Assembly (NCBI GenBank): GCA_947591495.1
Contig: CANQDG010000003.1
Span: 1-64,000, forward strand
Origin: an uncultured Bacilli bacterium
GTDB taxonomy: Bacteria; Bacillota_I; Bacilli_A; ML615J-28; CAG-313
Reading direction: 5' to 3'
DNA: 64,000 nt
This document shows positions 36,301 through 45,772 of this stretch, piece by piece (position 1 is the first letter of the stretch; each line of letters begins with the position of its first letter). Made by a program: the position numbers and the translations under genes. The notes under the pieces are model-generated. The model had not been told where the DNA came from and made no database searches. It saw only the letters and a list, made by a program, of their open reading frames with translations.

Positions 36301-37508
36301 TGTATAGTCAAAAAAAATGTATAGCAATGCTTCTTGCTGGCGGACAAGGAAGCCGATTATTTGCTTTAACCAATAAAATTGCCAAACCTGCCGTATCTTT
36401 TGGCGCAAAATATCGTATCATTGATTTTACATTATCCAATTGCGTTAATTCAAATATTGATACTGTCGGAGTCTTAACTCAATATCAACCACTTATTTTA
36501 AATGAATATATTGGCAATGGTCAACCATGGGATTTAGATAGAACTTTTGGTGGTGTTCATATTTTACCTCCTTACCAAGCTAAAACTGGTAGTCAGTGGT
36601 ATAAAGGAACGGCTAATGCGATTTATCAAAATTTAAGTTTTATTGAAAATTACAATCCTGAACATGTTTTAGTTTTATCAGGTGATCATATTTATAAAAT
36701 GGATTATAATATGATGCTTAATGAACATCTTAAAACAAATGCTGATTGCACAATTGCCGTATTAGAAGTGCCTTTAGAAGAGGCTAGTCGCTTTGGCATT
36801 ATGAATACAGATGCTAATAATCGCATTTTAGAATTTGAAGAAAAGCCAGCTAATCCTAAAAGTAATCTTGCTTCTATGGGAATTTATATCTTTAAAAAAG
36901 AAAAGTTGTTTAAATATTTAATTGAAGATGATAAAGATCCAACTAGTCAAAATGATTTTGGTAAAAACATTATTCCTAAAATGCTTAAAGATGGGCAAAA
37001 AATGCAAGCATATCCATTTAGGGGTTATTGGAAAGATGTAGGAACCATTCAAAGTTTATGGGAAGCTAATCAAGACTTAATTGGTGAAGAACCAGCTTTT
37101 GATATTTATAATCCTTTTTGGAAAATTTATTCTCGTAATATCGGAATTGAACCTCAATATATTTCACCATCTGCTTCTTTATCTAATTCCTTAGTAACAG
37201 ATGGAGCTAAAATTGAAGGAACCGTTATTAATAGTATTATCGGTTCATCAGTTGAAGTTAAAAAAGGCGCAATTGTTAAAGATAGTGTAATTTTTGCCAA
37301 TACCATCATTGGCGAAAATGCGGTTATTGAATATAGTATTATCGATGAAAATGTTAAGATTGGCGCTTTTGCGAAAATTGGTAAACCTAAAGCCGATCAA
37401 GTTAAAATTGCTGTCGTAGGTCGCAACGTTACTATTGGCGATCATGTAACCATTTTAGATGGTGCGAATATTGAAGAAGATGTAAAAAATGAAGGAAAGG
37501 AAGAATAG
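36300..37508 (+). CDS. glgC: Glucose-1-phosphate adenylyltransferase
   Basis: Makes ADP-glucose from glucose 1-phosphate and ATP, the committed step of glycogen synthesis. The 402-residue protein has the nucleotidyltransferase motif [14 protein letters not shown] and [19 protein letters not shown], the sugar-binding EEKPANPKS region, and a C-terminal left-handed beta helix (about 290-395). An upstream frame extension is inside glgB; ATG 36300 has AAGGTGA about 5 bases upstream. It is paired with glgD, its homologue, as in Bacillus. Confidence 0.96.
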   Translation: MYSQKKCIAMLLAGGQGSRLFALTNKIAKPAVSFGAKYRIIDFTLSNCVNSNIDTVGVLTQYQPLILNEYIGNGQPWDLDRTFGGVHILPPYQAKTGSQWYKGTANAIYQNLSFIENYNPEHVLVLSGDHIYKMDYNMMLNEHLKTNADCTIAVLEVPLEEASRFGIMNTDANNRILEFEEKPANPKSNLASMGIYIFKKEKLFKYLIEDDKDPTSQNDFGKNIIPKMLKDGQKMQAYPFRGYWKDVGTIQSLWEANQDLIGEEPAFDIYNPFWKIYSRNIGIEPQYISPSASLSNSLVTDGAKIEGTVINSIIGSSVEVKKGAIVKDSVIFANTIIGENAVIEYSIIDENVKIGAFAKIGKPKADQVKIAVVGRNVTIGDHVTILDGANIEEDVKNEGKEE

Positions 37509-37511
37509 ATT

Positions 37512-38627
37512 ATGAAAGCTTTAGCCATAATATTTTCGAATATTCATAATGAAACAATTGATGAATTAACCAGAAAAAGAACAACTGCTTCCATTCCTTT
37601 TGGAGGTAGATATCGCTTAATTGATTTTAGTTTATCTAATTTAGTTAATGCTGGTGTTGATAATGTTGGTATTTTAGTTCAAAAAAATTATCAATCATTA
37701 ATGGATCATTTAGGTTCAGGTAAAGATTGGGATCTTTCCCGTAAAAATGGTGGACTTGTTATTTTTCCTCATCCTAATAATTATCGAAATGATGATTTAT
37801 ATGCAAGTAGACTTAGTGCGTTAATTAGCATAAAAGGTTTTATTGAAAGTCAAATGGAAGAAAATGTGATTTTAACGGATTCTGATAGTGCTAATTTAAT
37901 TGATTTTAATGATGTTTTAGCAATGCACAAACAAAAAGGTGCTGATATTACAATTGTTTATCGTCATGGAATTTGTGAAAAAGATTTAGAAGGACATATG
38001 AATTTTGTTTTAGATGATAATCAAAGAATTATTGATGCTCATTTAAAAGCTAAAGTTGGTAGTCCTACAAATGCTTGCCTTAATATCTTTGTGCTTCAAA
38101 GACGCCTTCTTCAAGGGCTTTTAGAAGAAGCAATTGCCCAAGGCATGGAATCTTTTCATCGTGATTTAATCTTTAACAATATAAAAAGTTTAAAGATTTA
38201 TGGTTATGAATATCAAGGTGTTTATTTACATATTAATTCAATGGAAAACTATTTTAAAGATAATATGGCCCTTTTAAATGAAGAAGTGCGGAATGCCCTT
38301 TTTGGTGATAAAAATCATCGTATTTATACAAAAGTTAGAGATTCAGCTCCAACTAGATATGGAGCCTTGGCCAAAGTGGAAAATAGTTTTATTGCTGACG
38401 GATGTGACATTGAAGGAACCGTTATCAATAGTATCTTATTTAGAGGCGTAAAAGTTGGTCGAGGAACAGTAATTAAAAATTCAATTTTAATGCAAGATAC
38501 CATAACTTTAGATAATGTCAAATTAAACTATGTTATTACAGATAAAAATGTAACAATTCGTAGTCGTAACAATTTGGCCGGATGTGAAAAAATACCATTT
38601 TATCTTGGAAAAAATACCATGATTTAA
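37512..38627 (+). CDS. glgD: Glucose-1-phosphate adenylyltransferase, GlgD subunit
   Basis: Regulatory partner of GlgC, 371 residues. It keeps the fold (RKRTTASIPFGGRYRLIDFSLSN) but its nucleotide-binding loop is degenerate: the GGxGxRL loop of GlgC is replaced by AIIFSNIHNETIDELTRKR. The C-terminal beta-helix is present ([18 protein letters not shown]). It begins 3 bases after glgC. In Bacillus GlgD raises the activity of GlgC; that role is assumed here from homology. Confidence 0.94.
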   Translation: MKALAIIFSNIHNETIDELTRKRTTASIPFGGRYRLIDFSLSNLVNAGVDNVGILVQKNYQSLMDHLGSGKDWDLSRKNGGLVIFPHPNNYRNDDLYASRLSALISIKGFIESQMEENVILTDSDSANLIDFNDVLAMHKQKGADITIVYRHGICEKDLEGHMNFVLDDNQRIIDAHLKAKVGSPTNACLNIFVLQRRLLQGLLEEAIAQGMESFHRDLIFNNIKSLKIYGYEYQGVYLHINSMENYFKDNMALLNEEVRNALFGDKNHRIYTKVRDSAPTRYGALAKVENSFIADGCDIEGTVINSILFRGVKVGRGTVIKNSILMQDTITLDNVKLNYVITDKNVTIRSRNNLAGCEKIPFYLGKNTMI

Positions 38628-38645
38628 TTTCATAAGGGAGGAATT

Positions 38646-40106
38646 ATGAATAGTCAAAATCCGAAAAAAATCTTTTTTGTTGCAAGTGAGGCTCAACCTT
38701 TTTTTGCTTCGGGTGGTTTAGGAGAAGTAATTGGCTCTTTACCTAAACGAATTTTAAAAAATGCTAAAGGTGAATTTAGTGTTAGTGTTATCTTACCATT
38801 ATATGCCAAAATTAATCAAGCATATCAAAATAAATTGGTATATCTTGCTTCTACCACCACTAAACTTTCATGGCGTAATCAATATTGTGGCATTTTTAAG
38901 TATGAAGAAAATAATATCAAATATTATTTCATTGATAATGAATATTATTTTAAACGCGATAATTTGTATGGCTATTTTGATGATGCTGAACGCTTTGCTT
39001 TCTTTAGCAAGGCCGCCATCGATGTAATGCTTTATTTAAATGAAATTCCCGATATTATTCATATTCACGATTGGCAAACCGGTATGTTACCTGTTTATCT
39101 ACGCACACTTTATTACCATAATGAAAAACTTCAACATGTTAAAACCATTTTTACCATTCATAATATTGAATATCAAGGCATTTATAATTATGATCAAGAT
39201 ATTATTGAAGATGTTTTTGGCCTTTCAATGAATGATGGTTATTTATTAGAATATCAAGGCCATGTTAATATTATGAAAGGAGCAATGGAAGCTAGCAATT
39301 TGGTTTCAACTGTTAGTCCAACTTACGCCGAAGAAATATTGCAAAAAGAATTTGCGCATAATTTAGAATATGAAACTAAACGAATCAAAGATGAAGGTAA
39401 ATTACGCGGAATCTTGAATGGAATTGATAAAGTTTTTTATAATCCATCTAAAGATAAAGCCCTTTTTGCTAATTACGATAAGAAAAATTTTCTTAATAAA
39501 ACGCAAAATAAATTAGAATTACAAGCCATGTTAAATTTGCCAGTTGACGCAAATATTCCAATGATTGGAATGGTATCAAGATTAGTTGCCCATAAAGGAT
39601 TAGATCTTGTCAAAGATATTTTTGCTAACCTTTTACAAGAAAAAATTCAAATTGTCATTTTGGGAACGGGTGATACTTATTATGAAGATTATTTTAAGGA
39701 TTTAGAAGATCGCTATTATAATAAATTAAGAGTTATTATTGCTTTTAATCAAGATTTATCACGTAAAATTTATGCCTCAAGTGATTTATTTCTAATGCCA
39801 TCTAAATCAGAACCATGTGGTTTGTCTCAAATGATTGCATCAAGATATGGTGCTATTCCGGTTGTTAGAACGACTGGTGGACTTAAAGATAGTATTAAAG
39901 ATTTTACTTTAGAAAATGGCAATGGTTATACTTTTGAAGGCTTAGATGCCAAAGAAATGTTAGAAGTTATTAAAAAGGCCTTAAATGATTATAATAATAA
40001 AGACTTATGGCAAAAACAAGTAGAAACAGTTATGAATAAAGATTTTGGTTGGAGTACATCGGCTAAAGAATATCTCAAGATGTATGAGGAAATTTTAGAA
40101 AAATAG
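38646..40106 (+). CDS. glgA: Glycogen synthase (ADP-glucose)
   Basis: Extends alpha-1,4-glucan chains from ADP-glucose. The GT5 enzyme has 486 residues. The N-terminal substrate loop reads FFASGGLGEVIGSLPK, so the usual Lys of the KxGG motif is Ala21. The HDWQTG block is intact and the C-terminal Rossmann domain has MVSRLVAHKGLDL and SKSEPCGLSQMIA with the catalytic Glu, followed by TTGGLKDSI. GGGAGG precedes the ATG. Fourth gene of the glycogen operon. Confidence 0.95.
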   Translation: MNSQNPKKIFFVASEAQPFFASGGLGEVIGSLPKRILKNAKGEFSVSVILPLYAKINQAYQNKLVYLASTTTKLSWRNQYCGIFKYEENNIKYYFIDNEYYFKRDNLYGYFDDAERFAFFSKAAIDVMLYLNEIPDIIHIHDWQTGMLPVYLRTLYYHNEKLQHVKTIFTIHNIEYQGIYNYDQDIIEDVFGLSMNDGYLLEYQGHVNIMKGAMEASNLVSTVSPTYAEEILQKEFAHNLEYETKRIKDEGKLRGILNGIDKVFYNPSKDKALFANYDKKNFLNKTQNKLELQAMLNLPVDANIPMIGMVSRLVAHKGLDLVKDIFANLLQEKIQIVILGTGDTYYEDYFKDLEDRYYNKLRVIIAFNQDLSRKIYASSDLFLMPSKSEPCGLSQMIASRYGAIPVVRTTGGLKDSIKDFTLENGNGYTFEGLDAKEMLEVIKKALNDYNNKDLWQKQVETVMNKDFGWSTSAKEYLKMYEEILEK

Positions 40107-40117
40107 GTGATGAAAAA

Positions 40118-42544
40118 ATGCTCAAGCAACAAGAACTAATTAAGCAAACTAGGTTACAATTAGAAGAAAAATTAGCTAATTATTTTGGTGTTACACCTAG
40201 TGATGCTAGTATTGACCAGATGTATAAAGCCGTTAGTATGGCTGTTTTAGATATCCTCTTACAAAAGAAAAAACAATTTAATCAAAAAGTTAAAGCAACA
40301 TCGGCTAAACGAGTTTATTATTTATGTATGGAATTTTTAGTAGGACGAAGCTTAAAGACCAATCTTTATAATTTAGGAATTGTTGAAGTTTACAAAGCCG
40401 TTCTTGATGAATTAGGATTTGATTTAGATGAGCTTTATGATCAAGAAAATGATGCTGGATTAGGCAATGGTGGGTTGGGTAGACTTGCGGCATGCTTTAT
40501 GGATTCTCTAGCTTCGCTTGATTATCCCGCAACCGGTTTTTCCATTCGTTATGAATATGGTCTTTTCAAACAAAAAATTGTTAATGGTTGGCAAACCGAA
40601 ATGCCTGATGTTTGGCTTCCTGGGGGTAAGGTTTGGCTAGTTCCTCGTAGTGATCGTGTGCTAACTGTTCGTTTTGGCGGTTGGATTAGCGAATATCACG
40701 AAAATGGTAAAATGAAAGTTGAATATCACGATGCTAAATTGATTGAAGCAATGCCTTATGATTTATTAATTTCGGGTGGTCAAAGTGATGCAGTTTCGAC
40801 TCTTAGGCTTTGGCGTGCAAGAAATGCTAATGAATTTGATATGAAATCTTTTTCCCAAGGTGATTATAGTAAAGCCGTTTATGAAAATCAAGAAGCCGAA
40901 CTTATTTCTAAAGTTCTTTATCCATCAGATGATCATTATGAAGGAAAAACTTTAAGATTAAAACAACAATACTTTTTAGTTAGTGCTTCAATGCAAAATA
41001 TTGTAAATGATCACCTAAAACGTTATACCGATTTGCATACATTACCAGATAAAGCGGCAATTCATATTAATGATACGCATCCAGCTTTAGCTATTCCGGA
41101 ATTGATGCGTATTTTAATGGATGATAATGGTTTTACTTGGGATGAGGCTTGGGATATTGTGAATCGAACGATTGCATATACCAACCATACTGTTTTATCA
41201 GAAGCATTAGAAACTTGGAGTGAAGACCTTATTCAAAAAAATATTCCCAGAATTTATGCCATTTTGAAAGAAATAAATCGCCGTTATACAAGTTATTTAT
41301 TTAGTTTATATCCTAATGATTGGGATAAAATTAATCGAATGGCTATTATTCAAAATAATCGTATTAAAATGGCCAATTTATGTGTTATTGCAAGTCATAA
41401 TATTAATGGTGTATCAGCTCTTCATAGTGATATCATAAAACGTAGTATTTTTAATGATTATTATCAACTTACACCCGAAAAATTTACCAATGTAACAAAT
41501 GGAATTGCCCATCGGCGATGGCTACATCAATCTAATCCCAGACTTGCTAATCTCTTAGATGATACAATTGGTCATGGCTGGTATAAAGATGCGAGTGAAT
41601 TAAAAAAATTCCGCACTTATTATGATAATGATAAAATTCTCGATGAGTTAGCAAGAATTAAATATCTTAATAAATGTGATTTTGCTAATATGATTTATAA
41701 AAAGCAAGGCATTATTTTAGATCCAAATACAAGATTTGATGTTCAAGTTAAAAGATTACATGAATATAAACGTCAACTTTTAAATGTTTTAAAAATAATT
41801 ACTTTATATAATAAGTTAAAAGAAGATCCTAATTTGGATCTTACTCCCCAAACCTTTATTTTTGGTGCCAAGGCAGCTCCTGGTTATTATCTAGCGAAAG
41901 AAATTATTGAATTAATCAATTATATTGCTAAAGATATTGCCCTAAATCCTAAAATTAAAGAAAAATTAAATGTGGTGTTTATTGAAGATTATTGTGTAAC
42001 GCTAGCTGAGTATTTAATGCCCGCTAGTGAAATTAGTGAACAAATTTCGTTAGCAGGTTATGAAGCAAGTGGAACTAGTAATATGAAATTTATGATTAAT
42101 GGAGCGCTTACTTTTGGAACAATGGATGGTGCTAATGTCGAAATCTGCGATGCGGTTGGCGATGAAAACATCTTTATTTTTGGAATGAGTGCTAAAGAAG
42201 TTGATGAAGTTTGGAAAAAAGGTTATAATTCAACTTATTTTTACAACAACAACAAAGATTTAAGAAATGTTATTAATACCCTTAAAAAAGGTTTTGTCGG
42301 TAAAAGTTTTGAAAATATTGCCAATTATCTTTTAACATCAAATGGAATAGCCGATCGTTATATGTGTTTAGCTGATTTTGAAGATTATTTGAAAGTTCAT
42401 AATCAAATGGATCAAATATATCATAATCAAAGAAAATTTCAACAAATGTCACTTGTTAATATTAGTGAAGCCGGTAGGTTTGCATCCGACCGCAGTATTA
42501 AAGAATATGCTAATTTAATATGGCATTTAAAACAAGTAAAATAA
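40118..42544 (+). CDS. glgP: Glycogen phosphorylase
   Basis: Releases glucose 1-phosphate from glycogen with phosphate and pyridoxal phosphate. Full length at 808 residues. Typical blocks are YLCMEFLVGRSLKTNL, GNGGLGRLAACFMDSLA, the RRWLHQSNP segment, VKRLHEYKRQLLN, and the pyridoxal-lysine motif EASGTSNMKFMINGALT followed by GTMDGANVEI. It starts 11 bases after glgA. Having the degrading enzyme in the synthesis operon matches Bacillus. Confidence 0.97.
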   Translation: MLKQQELIKQTRLQLEEKLANYFGVTPSDASIDQMYKAVSMAVLDILLQKKKQFNQKVKATSAKRVYYLCMEFLVGRSLKTNLYNLGIVEVYKAVLDELGFDLDELYDQENDAGLGNGGLGRLAACFMDSLASLDYPATGFSIRYEYGLFKQKIVNGWQTEMPDVWLPGGKVWLVPRSDRVLTVRFGGWISEYHENGKMKVEYHDAKLIEAMPYDLLISGGQSDAVSTLRLWRARNANEFDMKSFSQGDYSKAVYENQEAELISKVLYPSDDHYEGKTLRLKQQYFLVSASMQNIVNDHLKRYTDLHTLPDKAAIHINDTHPALAIPELMRILMDDNGFTWDEAWDIVNRTIAYTNHTVLSEALETWSEDLIQKNIPRIYAILKEINRRYTSYLFSLYPNDWDKINRMAIIQNNRIKMANLCVIASHNINGVSALHSDIIKRSIFNDYYQLTPEKFTNVTNGIAHRRWLHQSNPRLANLLDDTIGHGWYKDASELKKFRTYYDNDKILDELARIKYLNKCDFANMIYKKQGIILDPNTRFDVQVKRLHEYKRQLLNVLKIITLYNKLKEDPNLDLTPQTFIFGAKAAPGYYLAKEIIELINYIAKDIALNPKIKEKLNVVFIEDYCVTLAEYLMPASEISEQISLAGYEASGTSNMKFMINGALTFGTMDGANVEICDAVGDENIFIFGMSAKEVDEVWKKGYNSTYFYNNNKDLRNVINTLKKGFVGKSFENIANYLLTSNGIADRYMCLADFEDYLKVHNQMDQIYHNQRKFQQMSLVNISEAGRFASDRSIKEYANLIWHLKQVK

Positions 42545-42554
42545 AAGCAAATAT

Positions 42555-42584
42555 TTGTCGATTAAATAAAAATTGTAGTATAAT
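42555..42584 (+). promoter_or_regulatory. Promoter of pfkA
   Basis: TTGTCG, 18-base spacer, TATAAT. The -10 box is flanked by a long inverted repeat (42571-42610). Confidence 0.55.
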
Positions 42585-42610
42585 GAATAATTGCAAAAAT
42601 AACTACAATT
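42571..42610. promoter_or_regulatory. Inverted repeat around the pfkA start site
   Basis: AATTGTAGT (42571-42579) and ACTACAATT (42602-42610) are perfect 9-bp inverted copies 22 bases apart, with the -10 box and start site between. This fits a repressor binding two sites or one extended operator. Confidence 0.45.
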
Positions 42611-42630
42611 AAATAAATTATGGAGGTTGT

Positions 42631-43599
42631 ATGGAAAAGCAGATTAAAAAAATAGCCATTCTTACCTCAGGAGGCGATGCTCCAGGCATGAATGCCACTA
42701 TTCGAGCAGTTGTTCGGGCAGGAATTGATAGTGGACTTGAAGTATATGGTATTGAAGATGGATATAAAGGATTAGTTGAAGGACGCATTACTTTAATGGA
42801 TCGTGATTCGGTAACTAATATTATTAATCGTGGTGGAACAATTCTTGGTTCGGCACGACTTCCGGAATTTAGTAAAGATGAAGTAGCCCAAATCGCTTTA
42901 GATCAATTGAAAAAATTAGGAATTGATGCTTTAATTGCCATTGGTGGTGATGGAACTTATCGGGGTGCCTTAAAACTTACTAAAATGGGCTTAAATTGTA
43001 TCGGACTTCCGGGAACAATTGATAATGATATTGCTTCAAGTGAATTTACCATTGGTTTTGATACCGCTGTTAATACCGCAGTTGATGCAATTGATAAATT
43101 AAGAGATACTTCTAATTCACATCAACGTTGTTCAATTGTTGAAGTAATGGGAAGATATTGTGGTGATATTGCTTATGCGGCAGCGATGGCAACTGGAGCC
43201 GATTTAGTCATTACTTCTGAAACAGGATTTAGTTTAGAAGAAGTTATTAAGACGGTTAAAAAATGTCAAAATCATAAAAGTCGTCATGTTCTAATTGTTA
43301 TTACGGAACATATTACGGATGTGAGAGAACTAGCTAAACAAATTAAAGAGTTTACGGGCTTTGATTCAAGAGCTACAATTCTTGGCCATATTCAAAGAGG
43401 TGGCAGTCCAACTCCTTTTGATCGAGTTCTTGCTAGCCGTTTAGGTATTGCGGCAGTGGAAGAATTATTAAAAGGTGAAGGTGGCAAATGTATGGGCGTT
43501 TATCATAATGAAGTTGTTGCCATTCCAATTGAAGAGGCTTTGAGTATGAAAAAACAAATGTTTAAAGGCTACAAGGATCTTACAACCAAAATATCTTAA
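42631..43599 (+). CDS. pfkA: 6-phosphofructokinase
   Basis: Phosphorylates fructose 6-phosphate with ATP, the committed step of glycolysis. Bacterial ATP-dependent type, 322 residues. Motifs: ILTSGGDAPGMNATIRAVV, IGGDGTYRGA, catalytic GLPGTIDNDI, EVMGRYCGDIA, and GHIQRGGSPTPFDR. Gly at the position after GGDG supports ATP rather than pyrophosphate use. GGAGG lies 6 bases before the ATG. It has its own promoter after the glycogen operon and a strong terminator. Confidence 0.97.
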   Translation: MEKQIKKIAILTSGGDAPGMNATIRAVVRAGIDSGLEVYGIEDGYKGLVEGRITLMDRDSVTNIINRGGTILGSARLPEFSKDEVAQIALDQLKKLGIDALIAIGGDGTYRGALKLTKMGLNCIGLPGTIDNDIASSEFTIGFDTAVNTAVDAIDKLRDTSNSHQRCSIVEVMGRYCGDIAYAAAMATGADLVITSETGFSLEEVIKTVKKCQNHKSRHVLIVITEHITDVRELAKQIKEFTGFDSRATILGHIQRGGSPTPFDRVLASRLGIAAVEELLKGEGGKCMGVYHNEVVAIPIEEALSMKKQMFKGYKDLTTKIS

Positions 43600-43609
43600 T
43601 TTAAAATCA

Positions 43610-43660
43610 AAAAATCCTTTATAGATACTAATATGGTATCTTAAAGGATTTTATTTTTTA
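43610..43660 (+). terminator. Terminator of pfkA
   Basis: AAAATCCTTTA pairs with TAAAGGATTTT, extended by AGATAC with GTATCT, then a T-rich tail. Confidence 0.88.
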
Positions 43661-43690
43661 TTCGTCTATTTTCATCAAAATATTAAATCA

Positions 43691-43718
43691 CACCTTAATA
43701 TAATATTATATTGAGGTG
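43691..43718 (+). promoter_or_regulatory. Palindrome hiding the SD of the surface-protein gene
   Basis: CACCTTAATATAA, loop TA, TTATATTGAGGTG: 13 base pairs with one G-U. The right arm contains the SD GAGGTG, the left arm contains a TATAAT. If transcribed it would sequester the SD; as DNA it could be an operator. Confidence 0.5.
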
Positions 43719-43729
43719 ATGAAGAATTT

Positions 43730-45706
43730 ATGTGTAAAAAAATCCTTTTTAAATTATTAATGTTAGGACTTACTATTTCAACATTAATGTCATTTGTCCA
43801 AACAACTAAAGCCAAAGCATCTACTAATGCCAACTTCTATATGGTTTTTGATAAAATAGCATATCAACCTAATGAAATTGCGACGATTACTTTTAATTTA
43901 GATCAATTCGCTAGTCTTAGTCAAGTAAAATTACAAATTAGATTTCAAGAAGATTATTTTGAACCAGTACAAGTTGATAATCAATATTTTTATTTTTCGT
44001 CTTATGCTATTTTTAACAATGATGTTATTAATGAATATCTTGATGAAAATGTTTTAATGTTGATGTTAATTAAAGATGAAAAATTGCCAGATGGTTATTT
44101 TTCTAGTTATAAAAGCAATATTTGTAATATTAAATTTAGAATTAAACAACCTATTAGTAATATTTATCAATATTTTACAGATCAAAATTATTATAATGGT
44201 GGTATTAGTCTTTATTTGTTTGATACAAGTGATCAAATCATTGATTATAATTTAATTCAAGAAGAAAAAATTAAAATTGATTGGTCAAAAGATAATTATG
44301 AGATAAATGTTTTTGATCCCTTACCTAATTTTAAAGAAGATATTAAAGTTGCTAATAGACAACCAAATGAATATGAATATTTAGTTGAAAAGACCGTTGA
44401 TACAAACGTTATTGGTACTAAAACAATTCATGTAGGAATATATGATAAAAAAACAGCTGATTATGTAGTATTATCAAAAGTTATTAAAATTGTTGATTTA
44501 ATAGCGCCCAAGATTGTGGCATCACCTACCATTACCATTAATGATAGTGAAATAGCAACAATCGATTATTTTAGGTTTGTAAATGTAACAGATAATTATG
44601 ACCAAGAAATTGCAATCAATATTAAATACTATGATAAAGATTTAACTGAACTTGATAATTTAGTTGATTTCAATCAATATTTACAACATAGTCAACTTGG
44701 TTATCTTCAATATTTGGCGACTGATAAAAGTGATAATTTAGCCTATACTGAGTTAATTAGCGTTAATGTTATCGATACTACCGCCCCTAAAATTAATTCT
44801 TTAGATAAAATTGTTTTAAAGGATATAGAAGTTGATGATTTAGTTTTATTAGATCAATTTGCTTTGACTGATAATTATGATGAGAATCCTCGTCTTGTTT
44901 TTGATTTTAAGAACTATAATAACGATTCCTTTGAACAAATTAAAGAAGAATTAAAAAAAGGAATTAAAATTGCTTTTGCATATTTTGCGATTGATGAAAG
45001 TATGAATCAAACTCCAACATATGAGGCCTATTTTGAAATTATTGATACGATTTCTCCTACTGTTAGGGTAAGTGATGTAACTATTAATGATACCAAATAT
45101 TCAACTACTAACTTTTTAGAAAATTTAATCGTAGAAGATAACTTTTTAACGCCTTGCCAAATTATCAAGCAATATTTTATTGATGAGGTTGAAGTTTTGG
45201 ATCAAATAGCATTTGATGCAAGTATGATAGTTGGTAAAAAGGGATATATTAAATATAAAGCTATTGATAGCTATGGTAATCAAAGTGAAGAAGTGCTCCA
45301 AAATATTAAAGTAATTGATACCACCAAGCCTATTATTAAAGTTAAAAACATTGCTAATAACCAAAAATATATAAACGTTGATAAAATTGAATATGAAATT
45401 ATTGAAAATTTCTTGGGCTATGAAACAATTATTAAATTAGATAATCAAGATTATGATGGTAAAGCCATCAAAGTTGGTAAACATCAATTATATTTATATG
45501 TAAGAGATACTAGTGGTCATGATGCTAGTGTTACGATTGATTTTGAAGTCATTGAAGATAATATCATTGGATGTGGAAATGACTTTGGTTGCTATATTAA
45601 TAATTATTTAGAAGTTGTTATTATTACTTCAGCGCTTTTATGCTTTATTATCATCATGATCATTGTTAAAATAATTCTTAAAAAGCGTAAATCTAAAATA
45701 GGATAA
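43730..45706 (+). CDS. Membrane-anchored Ig-like surface protein
   Basis: Secreted protein of 658 residues, function unknown. The signal peptide ends near TKAKAS (about residue 31). The first domain (about 35-190) has a cohesin-like pattern (YMVFDKIAYQPNEIATITFN). It is followed by a series of Ig-like or HYR-type repeats whose junctions read IVDLIAPKI, VIDTTAPKI, IIDTISPTV and VIDTTKPII (about 250-560). A C-terminal helix (about 630-650) and a basic tail KKRKSKIG anchor it, with no LPXTG sorting motif. Likely an adhesin or envelope protein. The SD is embedded in a strong palindrome. Single gene between pfkA and metG. Confidence 0.82.
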   Translation: MCKKILFKLLMLGLTISTLMSFVQTTKAKASTNANFYMVFDKIAYQPNEIATITFNLDQFASLSQVKLQIRFQEDYFEPVQVDNQYFYFSSYAIFNNDVINEYLDENVLMLMLIKDEKLPDGYFSSYKSNICNIKFRIKQPISNIYQYFTDQNYYNGGISLYLFDTSDQIIDYNLIQEEKIKIDWSKDNYEINVFDPLPNFKEDIKVANRQPNEYEYLVEKTVDTNVIGTKTIHVGIYDKKTADYVVLSKVIKIVDLIAPKIVASPTITINDSEIATIDYFRFVNVTDNYDQEIAINIKYYDKDLTELDNLVDFNQYLQHSQLGYLQYLATDKSDNLAYTELISVNVIDTTAPKINSLDKIVLKDIEVDDLVLLDQFALTDNYDENPRLVFDFKNYNNDSFEQIKEELKKGIKIAFAYFAIDESMNQTPTYEAYFEIIDTISPTVRVSDVTINDTKYSTTNFLENLIVEDNFLTPCQIIKQYFIDEVEVLDQIAFDASMIVGKKGYIKYKAIDSYGNQSEEVLQNIKVIDTTKPIIKVKNIANNQKYINVDKIEYEIIENFLGYETIIKLDNQDYDGKAIKVGKHQLYLYVRDTSGHDASVTIDFEVIEDNIIGCGNDFGCYINNYLEVVIITSALLCFIIIMIIVKIILKKRKSKIG

Positions 45707-45715
45707 TCATTTTTC

Positions 45716-45744
45716 TTTATAAAAAAATGAAAATGTGCTATAAT
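45716..45744 (+). promoter_or_regulatory. Promoter of metG
   Basis: TTTATA, 17-base spacer, TATAAT with an upstream TG (extended -10), 28 bases before the start codon. No T-box leader is possible in this short gap. Confidence 0.6.
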
Positions 45745-45772
45745 GTGACAAGTAAAATCGAGGTGAAAATCA

